From the NCBI GenBank assembly GCA_052174495.1, contig JBQMRR010000029.1, forward strand, positions 60,830 through 124,829: a DNA stretch of 64,000 bases. The letters are read 5' to 3'. This stretch comes from Arsenophonus sp052174495 (GTDB lineage: Bacteria; Pseudomonadota; Gammaproteobacteria; Enterobacterales; Enterobacteriaceae). Within the stretch, counting starts at the first letter, position 1. Each line of letters starts with the position of its first letter. The notes under the pieces were generated by a model. That model was not told the origin of the DNA and did not search any database. It saw only the letters and a program-made list of their open reading frames with translations. Both the position numbers and the translations under genes were made by a program. Positions 22,855 through 34,479 of the stretch are shown piece after piece.

Positions 22855-24050
22855 TTTTATGCATTGTTCTGATATAGCAATTTCATTGCTTACTGTATAT
22901 CAAGCTAAGTATCAATAAAAAGTATCCTGTCTTCAGACAGGGAGACAGGGTACGGATTTATACGCAGGAATCTTTTTATCAGAAAGAGCCCTGGTTTTCT
23001 GGTTTTTGTAAGTCATTATTTCAGCGCCTTATAAATATTTTCGGTAATAATGTAAATCTGCCCCTATTTACGTTTTAACAAGAAACCATATAATGCAACA
23101 TTTTAAAATATTTATCTGGAATATAACTCTCTAATATGCTGTCCGATCATCTTTTCCTATCTCGTGTTCTGCTATCAGTGTTGTTGAGTGCAGTGCATAT
23201 AATAATAATGCACAACTGTTTTGGGCCCGCTTTCTATAATGCTACAGTTTTGATATAGATGCAGGTGGGCGTTTAAAGTAACCTCGAAGGTATTCACGCT
23301 CTCAATTCTTTTTGTCTTTTTAGCGAAGTCTATTTTTCCAATACGTTCCCATATTATGCCTTCAGATAACGCGCTTCTATTGCTTTTTGTTGCAAAAATA
23401 TGTCTCAGGTGGCCCTCTCTCCCCCCAACAGGAAGGGCATTATAATTTATGATCAGATTATCCCTGTGATGCAAGTCGCCATATGATATTATTTTACTAG
23501 ATCCCTTCGCCACTCCTTTTAAAACAGATCAAGGCTATACAGGATGTTTAATATCTGGATCTCCACAGATGACGGAGATATAAACACGTAGATATTGATT
23601 AAGTTGTTGACCATAAGTATGAAAGGCATAAAAGATACCAATTTCGATAACCTGGTTGCGTGCTTACTGCAGTTATAGCATTGGTCTCAGCTTCAAAAAT
23701 AGAGGATTGAGTACAACTAATTATTGTTGAAAGCTTAAATAAGCTGTCGCATAATGAAAGTAATGTATTGCTAGTCACAGTCGGATAAAATATGAATCTG
23801 CTGTTCTATAATTGCTCCTTAGCAGGTTTAAAGCCTCATGAATTCCGAGCTTTTGACTTATAGCTTAGTAGAAAATAACTGTGTGGAACCATTCAGAAGA
23901 GGCATAACAGTAAGCGTCTTAGAGAGACCACCAAGACATAAATGATGCAGATAAATATTCGCTCTATAAATAAATAGACGAGTCTAAAAAACGAAGATTA
24001 TAACTAGTCACTATAGGTGATAAATTCATTACCAAGCATATTCAGTCATT
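22855..24050 (-). mobile_element. IS91-family transposase fossil, copy 2
   Basis: On the minus strand the order matches copy 1 and known IS91 transposases: IFYAFHTYGQQLNQYLRVYI near 23590-23650, a fragment at 23175-23513 that contains SIIESGPKTVVHYYYMHCTQ (compare RLRHYAGGTVVHHYYDHRT), then a KPGLFLIKRFLRINPY-like end near 22950-23000. The 112-codon open frame at 23175-23513 is part of this fossil, partly in the wrong frame, and not a gene of its own. Confidence 0.7.
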
Positions 24051-24469
24051 ACTTTTCTTAATGCAATAATTATATCTAGCGTCATCAGCATCGACTAGGA
24101 AGTTATTTAAAATCCAAATAATTTTGATTAGAGAGACGGGATAATTACTACGGTCTATAAAAAATTAGTGACCAAAAGTTAGGCAGTATTGCTGTACAGA
24201 CTCTTCTTTGAAGAGTCATAAAAAATTTAGTTAATCTGTTATTATTAATTTTAAGAGGAAGATGATAAAGTTCTTCAGATAATCAGGTAGTGTACCATAT
24301 AAAGCCGCATGTTATCTTTATGATTTTTTACTCGTTTTACTTTCTAAAAAGTTTATTTCGAGTCATCTGGCTGAATTTCTAAAATTCATATATCGCAGAA
24401 TATAAAATAGCGTTTAGATCATAGATATCCTTGAAATACTGCAGCTTCGTTGTTCAGATCATATTGCGC
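24051..24469. other. Unassigned decayed sequence
   Basis: Probably the far N-terminal part of the IS91 fossil and its flank. No clear translation match. Confidence 0.3.
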
Positions 24470-24838
24470 TATGTTTTGATGTAGCTTTGTCAGAGTAAAC
24501 TTTTCAGTAAGATCATTAAATATTTTTCTGAAATTGAAAAGTTTATAACAATATTGCTAATTATAATGAATATCCTCTAAGTGTATAACCATGTTTATAG
24601 TAATAATATGGGTAGGATAAAAGTAGAATGAGTTGCTCAATGCATGAATTTGTATCATCTATTAGATGATCACCTAGTCCAACTAATGAAGTGCAATTTC
24701 ATATTATTATAAAAGAGAGTAAAGAATCTCTTTTATTCGTATGACTGTTTGTTTTTAGTGTTAATCAATGTAGCAAAAATTTTTTATATAGTATAAGGGA
24801 TTTCTAATAATGATCTTTGCCAACATAGGTATAATATT
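24470..24838 (-). mobile_element. IS1595-family fossil, copy C, 5' third
   Basis: Minus-strand N-terminal piece with the degenerate zinc-ribbon region near 24530-24620 and the 5' terminal repeat near 24815-24838 (gatctttgccaacatagg). The rest of the transposase is missing. Confidence 0.6.
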
Positions 24839-25369
24839 ATTTTAGTAACGCTGATAAGTCAATGTATCTTTAAATTTTACCAGTACCTTACTTGTCTTTT
24901 TTCTGAGTTTCGTTGCTGCCTGACCCGTATTGTAGACGCACAACTAGGCTTATGGAAATAGTATTATTTAGGAATTTCGTATGTGGGAAGCTTTAGGTAA
25001 TTTACCTTACGGCAGATATATTAGAAATATACTTAAAAATCCAGCGATTATCATTATTTTTAGTTATTTTCTATTTTGATAGAAAATATACTGCCTCACA
25101 TTATTGTATAAAAGGGATTGTAAGAGGCGCTTTGCCACTACTGCTCCCGTTTATCGGTTATATTTCAAACTATTTCTAGATTATGAGAAAGTATACCATA
25201 TAGTACGTAATTTATTAGAAAGCTTATTTACTGCGGGCGTTTTCTACTTATTCGAAAAGCTAAATTAGCGGACTATAGATATTTTTTATTGAAGTTCTTA
25301 TTGCAATTATTTTGATCTATATAATTTTAAGGTTATATCCAGAAAGATAATATGATTTTTTTTAAATAA
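24839..25369. other. Unassigned decayed sequence
   Basis: Some plus-strand pieces look protein-like, for example a stretch near 25090-25240 that keeps a fairly long frame. I could not match it to a family. It lies between IS1595 copy C and an IS481 fossil. Confidence 0.3.
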
Positions 25370-26130
25370 TTTAAGTTTAACTTTGAACAAAGCTTTCATA
25401 AACTGCAATGAAGTTTTACAACCCAATATTGATTGGAATAATTTCTGATTATGCAGAGCTAATAATATTGATGCAGAGTAATCTCAAGCTATTGAGCAGA
25501 ATTAAATGATGGTTTTGTAGTTTACCTTGCATAAGCTTATTAAATCATTCGATCATGCCATTTTATTTTAGTATGCATCATTGGGATAAGTTAGTGTTCT
25601 ATAGCAAACTCTATATAAACAATAATTGAATTCCTATTTTTCGATAGTTGAATATTTTACAGCTTAAAAGGCAGTCTGTAAATTATTTCCTAATTATCTA
25701 TAAGTACGATGAATAACCCTGAAAATGCTTGGTCAAGATTACATAAAAACGTCGAAAATTAACCGCGGTTTTTACCTTATAAAGACAAATAAACCCATCA
25801 AGTGGTGCGATCCTATACTATACCTATGAAAAGATAGTAGAGTGAAGTTTTATTTAGAATTTTCGAAAAATATTTCATATCTACGTGCAAATATACTCTC
25901 ATAGCTTTTAAATGTTTTATGCTTCATCTTCAGTACTTTTCTCTTATTTCACGCAAATTTCTACTTGTGCCTGCATAAACAGCGATCAAGGGCTAGATTC
26001 AGATACTATGGGGTTCAGGAGTTCGTGTACGATTGGCAGCAGATCGTTAATAGGAAGAGATGTTTTATAAGAACAGGACTATGCTTGCTGAGTACACAGC
26101 ATCATCAGTAGATGCTGTGAAATAATAGCT
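25370..26130 (-). mobile_element. IS481-family fossil interrupted by IS1595, 3' part
   Basis: Minus-strand transposase remains. In broken frames the C-terminal end near 25370-25470 gives the LHQYY, then a TPLQ-like stretch, then KVKLKLF series typical of IS481. The 5' part continues at 27180-27425 beyond the inserted IS1595 copy. Confidence 0.6.
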
Positions 26131-27178
26131 GTGATTATTGGGCCATATTGGCAAAGTTCTTTGCTTTGCTCATAAAGTAATTTGTAGCCACATCTATATT
26201 TAATTTTTATGAGTTCAAGCAATCTTCTCCAAGTTAGACAATTCAGTAAATAAAGCGACCTTACATTATTATAACTCAGCTATCCTTTTAAATCTGCTAA
26301 TATAATTTCATATTTTAATAAAATTTTTACCAATAATTCTTTGGTTACTTAGGCTTATTAGGCGATGGTGATTAATTTCATGCTTGTTGGTAAAGATTTC
26401 GTATGATTTTTGCTACATCTAAGTAAAAGATTAATTCTTTATCAACGATTAGATCAAGAAAACAGCTAATATACTCTGCATTAAACTTTTCAAAAATATT
26501 ATTCATCAGATTATCTCTTTCGATCTCGGACGATTAATTAAAAGCACGATTCTTTTTTTCTTTTATCTCTTCTTCATCCCGCGTTTCCTAGCTTTCCTAT
26601 GTGAAATAACGCTTCTTATTTAAAAAGTTCATTGAAAAATATTTCATCAATTTTAAAATATACTTAGTACATTTAAGTTAGATATCGCTGATGAAGTTAA
26701 AGAAATAGTAATACAATCTAAATGCTGTTTTCAAATGAATCCCTGTTTGTTTTGCTAACTTTCATAAAATCAAGATATTCAACATACATCGTAGATAAGT
26801 AAACTATTTATTCTTGTGATCTAGTTTCGTCAGAGGACTTCCCCCGTAAGTATATTTGTTAAACAATTTTCTGGAATTCGGAGATTTTACAAAAATATCG
26901 CTATAACTATAATAAATCTCTCCAGCAGTTACATTATTACTGTAATAATATGAGCAGAATAAAGCAGAATCAGTTACTTCAACATATGAATCAATATCAT
27001 TAGATTGTCGCCGAATCAACTAATAAGATGCAGAGCTTTATGTTAGCAGAAAGTGAGAAAGAATTTTTTTTAATCTATATAACTTGTTTGCTTTTCATGA
27101 CTACCTTTGTAGTAAAAATCTTTCATGCAGTATAAAGGAATTTCTATCAACAACTTTTGCCCCAACATAGGATATTAT
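26131..27178 (-). mobile_element. IS1595-family element fossil, copy D, full length
   Basis: Minus-strand copy between inverted ends (near 26135-26165 and 27150-27178), inserted in an IS481 fossil. It contains the SRLKG-region, NAEYISCFL-region and zinc-ribbon remnants in the right order. The open frame at 26804-27019 lies inside and is a leftover. Confidence 0.7.
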
Positions 27179-27179
27179 C

Positions 27180-27425
27180 AGTATCATCTCGTTTTTTTGT
27201 TAGTGAGAGTAACTCTATACTATAAATCTTAGTAAAAGTAAATGTAGGCTCTTTAATGGCCTAAAAGAGTGCTCTAATTTTAAACGTTTTAGTTACTTGA
27301 TGATGATTAAAACTCTTTTATCATCATGATATTTTGTTCCCCCTCAACTATATAATCTTAGTAGTAATTTGTCATGAATATAGTTGCGCAATGAAAGTCT
27401 ATATAATGATCCTGGGTCAAACATT
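27180..27425 (-). mobile_element. IS481-type fossil, 5' part
   Basis: The other half of the IS481 copy at 25370-26130, separated by IS1595 copy D. It ends near 27410 with the tatataatgatc-like terminal sequence also seen at 53440, 59975 and, inverted, at 2473. Confidence 0.5.
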
Positions 27426-27679
27426 TATCCATTGAAATGACTTATACAACAGAGTAAGAGTTATTAACCGAATTACTACAAATATCACAACAACCTCAGT
27501 ACAATTACTAAACTTGCATATTAGCAATAAAGCTGAATTACTGTATTTATAGACCCTTCTAACTCTTTTAGACCAATTAAGTGATCGTTCTATTTATCGT
27601 TATACTGACCATGATACGTTTTCTAACACACTTTTTAACCATTATAGTGAATTTAGAATTTTACACTTATTTTATAAAG

Positions 27680-29018
27680 TTATCAGAAAATTTCATGTAT
27701 ACTGTCAGTGGCTACGTTTTATTCTAATGCTTAATAAATCTATTCTCTATCTTTAAATTAAACGTTTTTTATCATTATAATCAGCAGCTCAAATCCTATT
27801 AGCCCTAATTCCAGTTTTTCTGAGTAAGCGAATAGTAGAAGGAGTTTAGTTTAAATATTATTAAAAGGGTTGTTTTGAGCTAAAGTTCTTTTCGCTTCAA
27901 CTTCATAATCTCACTGTCATAAAAGGCGATTTAATCAGATTTATCGTTTTATAATACCAAATGGACTAAGGAGAAGGGCATGGAGAATGCCAGCAGCTCT
28001 TCTCGCTCTTTTTCCAACTTATTTATAGCTCCAGAATACACTAAAAACCTTATAAAAAATATCAAGGGATTTATTAGCAGAATTCTGGCTGTCTTGCTAG
28101 ACAGAACTCTCTCAGTTTATTCTTAACTTTCAGTTTCAGTGCATTTCTTTAGAAGAATAAAGCTAAACATCAGCTATTTTGTATATCCAAAAGCATTTGT
28201 GCTACATGCCCGGGAATATCTTTTCCATTGTATTCAAAACCAATGGAACTATTGTCTCCAATAGTTAATCTTAGAGATGAAGCTAAACCGTCCTTACGCG
28301 GTCATCCAGAAGTTCGGCCCAGTTTTTAATAACCGTTATCGACCGCAATGATCTTCTTATGTTCATGCGCAGTGATTTTAATAGTAATTTATACTAGGCA
28401 AAGGGAATCATCATGCCTAATAGAGCGAGGCATATACCTTCAGGCAAGAAATAAACATTAGCAGTATCGCTTAAAATCACGTAAGTGCACTATTGTGCTT
28501 ATGCTCTTTAAGCCATTCCTGTTTCAATCTGTTGATGATGGTACTTGACAGATAGATCATATTCACTTCCTATCTGAAGCCCAAAGAATTTCCTGAAAAT
28601 CATTAGTGAAGATGCTTTTCTAATAGACCATGATAGCACAACCTTTCGATGCTTTTATACGATTTAGTTCTCACTGTAATCCTACTGACCTTAGACATTT
28701 TAATCTTAACATTAGCATACCAGTCTCTACTGTATGGTCGATGTAGTACATAACCATTACCGGGCTATAGAAAGGTAGCGTTGAAGATGTTGTCGCAGTA
28801 TGAGTTTTTAACCTTATATTCAATAACGGTACTATCAGATACCTAGCAAGCCATTTATGAATGAGTTTATGCAAGAGATCACAGATAATATCTAGTTTTG
28901 CGGATATCTATAGGATAAATTGATGGCATATAACTTTTCTGTTATTGATATCATTTACAAAATCAATCAGAAAATATATGCCATCGAGAAATTCCATATA
29001 TCATAATATCATAGAGGA
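27680..29018 (-). mobile_element. IS256-family element fossil, copy 7
   Basis: Near full-length minus-strand copy, with terminal sequences near 27680-27720 and 28990-29018. The open frame at 28671-28874 is inside it and not a gene. Confidence 0.65.
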
Positions 29019-29279
29019 TAAATTTTAAATTAAGGATAGTGATACTTATATGAGAACTTTTTTATTAATGAGCAAGGGTAAGCACTATCAATGGTTATGA
29101 GAAAGCTAAAAAATAGATTATCGAGCTGAAGCTCCGATGGCTAATTCAAATCGCAATATAATTGTGATATATAATAAAACTAGCTCAGACAATATGAGCA
29201 GATAGATACACATGATTAAATTTTCAATAAAATTATCTTAGTATTTAAATCTTACTAGAATCTGTTGCTGATAAATATG

Positions 29280-29490
29280 AACTTTAAAAAAAAGATTAAT
29301 ACTGAAAGGTTCCATGAGCGGCTGTAATGATAGTAATGACGGATAAGACAGTAATTCGCTAAACCTGAATAATTTTATAAACTAGAGTTTACGGATGAAA
29401 TAAGGTGTAAGTCAGCAAATCTCATCGAGATTGCACCTGGATTGCCTGCAATAAGGCCGAATATAAAGCTTGGAACCTATCCGTTAAAAT
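29280..29490. repeat. Unidentified repeat, partner of 13550-13740
   Basis: Aligns by eye with 13550-13740, including the shared gtgtaagtcagc-like and ggccgaatataaa-like pieces. It lies just before the dead yhhN. The flanking 29019-29279 shows nothing recognisable. Confidence 0.4.
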
Positions 29491-29569
29491 CACGGAAATT
29501 TTACAAACAGAATATATTCGTATAGAAACCATAATCAGTTGGCCATTTCTTGCTATGTTATTTTTTGAT

Positions 29570-30172
29570 AGGGGTCCATATTGATGTTGTCTATCGCGAT
29601 TTAGAATGACAATGCGCTAGTTTTTGAGCAATTACGCTATAAATTCTTATTATTTTAACTTGAGTGCTGATATTATTGATGTTGTCGAATATCTTGATCA
29701 TAGCGGATCTATTTGGTTATGTTAATTGCTGGTATTTATAATTACTATTCAATTAACGGTTATTACTCGTTATTTTATTCGCTTTTAATTTACTACTTTA
29801 TACCATTTGTTTTGAAATGTAGATAAATTTTATTTTCTACTTTTCATTACTGATAATCTTATTGATCCTCAGTGTCATTATATTAATAATCTAGTCTCCT
29901 CTTAAATTAGTACGCGTACTTGCTATTTTTCTATTAATAATGCTATCTATTATGCATAGATAGCAGATGAGAAATATTCAGTCTAGCAAGAGAACAGGAA
30001 CATAATTTTCTATTATGAAAGGCTCATTTTTATTTTATTACTACCAATAGTATTTCGTTTATTGCTAACTTTTGTTTATTTATTTAAAGCTGCTAAAGTG
30101 ACAGTTAGCAGTTGCTATTTTATTAGTCAATTTTTGATTGTACGCTCAGTTTTTTATAAGTTAAGTTGATAA
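29570..30172 (+). pseudogene. yhhN: Dead yhhN (TMEM86/lysoplasmalogenase-like membrane protein)
   Basis: The C-terminal end reads KVTVSSCYFISQFLIVRSVF near 30094-30155, matching the [20 protein letters not shown] end of YhhN. Upstream, hydrophobic pieces near 29640-29960 fit the membrane segments but are too decayed to align firmly. The position upstream of zntA agrees with E. coli (yhhN-zntA-tusA-yhhQ), which strengthens the call. Confidence 0.7.
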
Positions 30173-30589
30173 CTATTTTTAGCTAAATAATATTTTTATC
30201 AAACCCCCCCACCCTCTCCTCTTTATGATTGACTTTAGAATTACTCTAAAGTATAAAGCACATCACAGAAATAAAATTTTAAGTAAGTAAATTAAAAATG
30301 GAATGCAATGTGGTGGTCCATATTGCACTTTTGATCAACAATATAAACATACTGAACAATCTTGTTCTATAAATAATGTCGCTGCAGAGATAAAAAGAAA
30401 GTTAGTGGTCAGAAAATAGCAAAAAAATCGTATTATTATCGGTAAAATAGCGCTGATGAAAAGTATTCTTCTACAAAGAAGAATACTGGGTTTTCTGATA
30501 AGCAAGTATGCGATACTATCGATAAATATGCTTATGTAAGTGAATATTTACTTATATTCGAAGAAATTAATGCTTTGATCTTAAAAAGG
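30173..30589 (+). other. Unassigned stretch between yhhN and zntA remains
   Basis: A plus-strand frame near 30310-30410 keeps a cysteine-containing peptide (MQCGGPYCTFDQQYKHTEQS). It may be the variable, metal-binding N-terminus of zntA or another small gene. I could not match it. Confidence 0.3.
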
Positions 30590-32095
30590 TGCGCTTCAAT
30601 TGAATTACTAGAGGTATGGGCTGCGTTAGGCACTGCATAAAATTGAAATAACTGCTAGTAAGATTAATCATGTCAAACAATTAAAAAATATGATTATAAT
30701 CAAAATAATTAATTATCGATGCTTCTGTTCCTGATAATGCTACTAAAAAGCTATGCGAAAGAAATTATTTTTAAAATAGATAACCTAAAAATAATTCAAT
30801 TACCCGTAAATAAGAGGGAAATAATCAATTTACTTAATATAAATATATAGTTATTATAATATTTTATGTTAACCAGTTTTGAAATCTCCTTCATTGATCT
30901 AAAATAGAAAAATTACTTTTATTTTGATAAAACTGCATAAGCTCTATCTGATTGTTATCAGATAGATGTAGTTAATATGCTCAGGCACTTTTTTCAATAA
31001 AAAATTAATGAGTTTTGCTGCAAAAAATGCATTTTTTATTAATGCCAGCGAAAAAGTGGCGTTGTTATGTTGTTTTGTTAGGAGAAAATTATAGGTATAT
31101 GCCATTGCATGCATATACTAAGTCATTAGTAGTTTGATGGTGCTTATTCCTGAACAGCAGAGATAATTAAAAATGATGCAAGACTAATTGTTCTTATCTC
31201 GATATTATCACAACCAATCAATATGGTTAAAATCATTCCTGATAGCCTCTTTTACCTACCGATACTGAATTACTGAATAAATTTGTTAGTTTTAGTTATC
31301 GCACTAACCGCTAAATTAATTCCTATTGAAAGAAAATAGGTGAAAAATATTAGTCAGCGTATTTTTAATCGATCACTTATACAAATAAAACTGACATTTG
31401 AACAAGATCAAAATGCGATATATTGATTATCATATTAATTGAGGAACCTGAAGCGTTCGCCTTCGCCCCTATTTGAATGTTTTATTATTTGCTTTATGCA
31501 AAACAAAACGCCACTTATCATATAAGATGATATATTGATCATTATTACACCATTATTTTCTGCAAATTTGAGACATATGGATCTATCGTGGCTAACCTTA
31601 TTTTGTTAATCGATTACTTTTGTACTTTAGTGATTGCTATTTCAGCGACAATTACTTCCGCTATAGCAGAAAAATCTCCTTAAGAGTAACGCCTTATTTA
31701 AGATAGCGCAGCTTTGAAACAATTAAGTTCAAATTACTCAAGAAATGCTATTGCAATTTATTGCTTCAGTCGAAATCAAATTATGCCATCCCTATAGGAA
31801 AATTGTTTTTGCAAAAAAGTAAGCATTAAAAATTAACATTTAACCAATTTAAAATTATAAAGCATTGGTCGGTATTAAGGGTGAAAGGTTATTTGACAGG
31901 TAAATATATTCTAATATCAGCAACAAATAAATTCTCTAAGGATATGTTAACCATACAATGAGAAGAAACAGTAAAAGTACTTAAAAATTAAGATAAAGCC
32001 ATTGTTGTATTACTTGATAGTAAGCTACTTTGCATTTCTTTGCTATACAAGATAATATTACGCTCAGATGCTAATGGTATTGTAAATTAATTCAA
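30590..32095 (+). pseudogene. zntA: Dead zntA, zinc/cadmium/lead-exporting P-type ATPase
   Basis: Readable in order in shifting frames: a GMGC... metal-binding region near 30610-30640 (GMDCAACARKIE in live ZntA), LIIDASVPDNATKKL near 30710-30750, LFINASEKVALLCCF near 31030-31075, VIAISATITSAIAEKS near 31630-31680 (the CPCALVISTPAAITS channel region), DSAALKQL near 31700-31725 (GGAALEQL) and DKAIVVLLDSKLLCI then IILRSDANGI near 31993-32080. The CPC metal-translocation motif has become FCT, and stops abound. Loss means no ZntA-type zinc export from this locus. Confidence 0.9.
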
Positions 32096-32258
32096 TACCA
32101 CTTGCATTAGTTTACCGTAATTCACTTCGTTTATTGAACGACTTAGCTAGCACAGAATAAATATTTATTAAATATTATTTATATTCTTCATAAAAAGGTA
32201 TAGTTCTATAATTTTTTTCTAAAATACTTATTGTGTTTAACACTGGTTAGTTTTAGTG

Positions 32259-32507
32259 TTAATTATTTTTTTTATAGATTAAATAACGATAGGGACGTTT
32301 TTGGATCTCTTTAGCTAGCAATTTATATTCCATAAAACGGCAAAAGGCAGGAATATCACGGATTGTAGCCGGATCATCCGCAATAATTAATAACGTTTCA
32401 CCCTTAATCATCTTACGAGCCATTTTTCTTATCATCATAATTGGTTCAGGACAACGTAATCCTTTAATATCAAGGGTTTGATTAGGGCTAGTAAAAATAT
32501 TTGACAT
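32259..32507 (-). CDS. tusA: Sulfur carrier protein TusA
   Basis: Takes persulfide sulfur from IscS and passes it to the TusBCD relay for 2-thiolation of tRNA wobble uridine (mnm5s2U); cytosolic. The 82 residues compare with 81 in E. coli. The SirA/TusA fold motif LRCPEP carries the sulfur-accepting cysteine C19, and GETLLIIADDPATIRDIP matches the family. It is divergent from yhhQ and convergent with dead zntA, the ancestral arrangement. It is intact while both neighbours have decayed. Confidence 0.96.
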   Translation of the reverse strand: MSNIFTSPNQTLDIKGLRCPEPIMMIRKMARKMIKGETLLIIADDPATIRDIPAFCRFMEYKLLAKEIQKRPYRYLIYKKNN

Positions 32508-32708
32508 AGATGTTTTATTTTAAAGCCTATCTAATAATAGGTTGGGAATTATATTCTAAATATAATAAAGTTGTGGATTATTTTTAAATAAATTAAAGAA
32601 TAGAAATTTTTTATTAATTTTTTTTATTTTATCTCAAGTGTAAGAATGTGTGGTATAAATTTAATTATTATGGGTTTTCCTGACTCCATTTAGCAAAAAA
32701 GGTATAAT

Positions 32709-33368
32709 ATGTTCGAATTGATGCCACAACAGCGTATCAAAGCACTCATCTGGCTTTCTTTTTTTCATGTTTTGATTATTACTTCTAGTAATTATTTGGT
32801 ACAACTGCCAATTACCATTTTTGGATTTCAAACTACATGGGGAGCATTTACTTTCCCTTTTATTTTTTTAGCAACAGATTTAAGTGTACGTATTTATGGT
32901 GCTTCTCTAGCTCGATGGATTATTGCTACTACTATGCTCCCGGCTTTTTCTATCTCCTACATTCTTTCAGCATTTTTTTACCAAGAACAATGGCAAGGGT
33001 TTATTATCCTAAACAAATTTAATTTATTTTTTGTTCGGATTGCGCTGGCAAGCTTTATAGCTTACGGTTTAGGTCAAATTATGGATATTTTTGTATTAAA
33101 TAAATTACGTAATCATCGTCGTTGGTGAATTGCACCAACTGCCGCAATGTTTTTCGGTAATTTATTGGATACGGTTACTTTCTTTTTTATTGCATTTTAT
33201 CACAGCACTGATCTTTTTATGGCGACAAATTGGATAGAAATTGCTTTAGTTGATTATAGCTTTAAATTATTTATTTGTTTGTTATTTTTTCTCCCTGCTT
33301 ATGGATTGATGTTGAAGTTGATTCTAAATTATTTTTTCAATTCTAACGTGAAAAGAATTATTAGTTAA
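32709..33368 (+). pseudogene. yhhQ: yhhQ, queuosine-precursor transporter, broken by one in-frame stop
   Basis: YhhQ (VUT/ECF family, about 221 residues, inner membrane) imports 7-cyano/aminomethyl-7-deazaguanine for tRNA queuosine. The frame from 32709 runs in register over 219 codons to TAA at 33366-33368 and aligns end to end, including TSSNYLVQLP, TTWGAFTFPFIFLATDL and MEIALVDY-like IEIALVDYSFK. A single TGA at 33126-33128 replaces the second Trp of the RRWW motif (codon 140). TGA is used as a stop elsewhere here (sucA), so this is a recent nonsense mutation or, less likely, a read-through site. Without read-through the product would be a 139-residue fragment. Confidence 0.88.
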
Positions 33369-33434
33369 TAAGAAGATAATAATTAAGTTAAATTAAAATA
33401 AAACTAGCCTAATTAAATATCTATTTAACTGTTT

Positions 33435-33734
33435 AGTTCTGGATCATTATTAGATCTTCGTTGTACACAGCCATATTGATGCAATATCATTACTTAAAGA
33501 TATAGTTTAGGGAAATATCATCATTAGACTTCTTCATTGCCAAGTAACTAGAATACCTAAAATCAGGGCTGATCTTTAAACTAGTAAAGAGCTTACGTCT
33601 ACTTTTTATAAGCGTTATGAGTTCTCCGAACTTACTATTGATAAAGGATAAAATGAGATCATATTAATGATCGGCTATGGATATCTACCTCTCCTTTAAA
33701 AAGGTATCTCGTGATTCATTCAGTTAGTAGATAA
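33435..33734 (+). mobile_element. IS481-type 5' fragment
   Basis: Copy of the 5' module of the IS481-type element (compare 2473-2750), directly followed by an IS1595 fossil. This is the same neighbour relation as at 26131-27425 and 59453-59990, read on the other strand. Confidence 0.5.
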
Positions 33735-34460
33735 AATAACTTTTTTACATTAGAAGGATAAATGGTTTAATTATCTATGATGTGTCTTGAATAGTCTAAC
33801 TTTACTGGGAGTCAATAAAAAACAGATATTGATTTAAAACAATGTTTATATAGGCATCGTTGTTTATTTCCTTTAGTGCAACAGCTAACATAAGTGTTTA
33901 AGTAATATTATTAAAGCTAACGAAACATTTTTCTAATCTATAGAATGGAAGTGTTACTTTCTATTATAGAAAAGCCAAAAAATGCGGGAGATGAGGAGAT
34001 AAAAAGAAAAACAAATCGCGCGGCCTTTAATCAGCAGAGATCGAACAGAGGTGTCATTATGACTGATGAGATCTTGAAGAATTTAATGCAGAGTGTGTTA
34101 ATTGTTTTCTTGAGTCAATCATCTATTTTTATAAAAAGTCTATTCTTATGTTAAGATGGAGCTAAATAGTGCAAAACTTTTCTCAGTAAGCATGAAATTA
34201 ATCACAATTATCTAATTGATTGTATGTTTAGAAAACTACTGGTAAGAAAATTCTATGTTTAAAATAGAAATAGTTATATTAACCAATTAAAAAGATGTCT
34301 GAGTAGATCCATGGCATAGAGTCTTTTATTTATTAAATTATCTGCCATAAAGAAAATTATTTGAAATTACAATAATTTAAATATAAAGTCGGCACGTATC
34401 GGTCTGCAAGCAAAGCAACAACTTTTGCTAATTATAGCTGATAATATACATAATAGCAAA
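33735..34460 (+). mobile_element. IS1595-family fossil, copy E, 5' truncated
   Basis: Plus-strand transposase remains from the SLR-like region (near 33790) to the 3' end near 34450, with DEILKNLMQSVLIVFL near 34060-34110. The zinc ribbon is missing. The frame at 33945-34154 is part of it and not a gene. It marks the junction between the yhhQ region and the sdh-suc region. Confidence 0.65.
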
Positions 34461-34479
34461 ATTAACTGGAAATATGTAA

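Noticed and set aside
22926..22941. 16-bp palindrome as an IS91 origin hairpin
   Set aside because: It falls inside the translated C-terminal part of the IS91 fossil (the CILCGDR-like segment), so it is more likely a chance palindrome than the terminal structure.
23175..23513. 112-codon minus-strand open frame as a new gene
   Set aside because: Its last third matches an IS91 transposase segment and it lies inside a decayed IS91 copy, so it is a chance open stretch of that fossil.
33126..33128. TGA at a Trp position in yhhQ as a sign that UGA codes for Trp
   Set aside because: sucA ends in TGA exactly where its homologues end, and TGG is used normally for Trp in all intact genes. One case in a decaying genome is better explained by a nonsense mutation.
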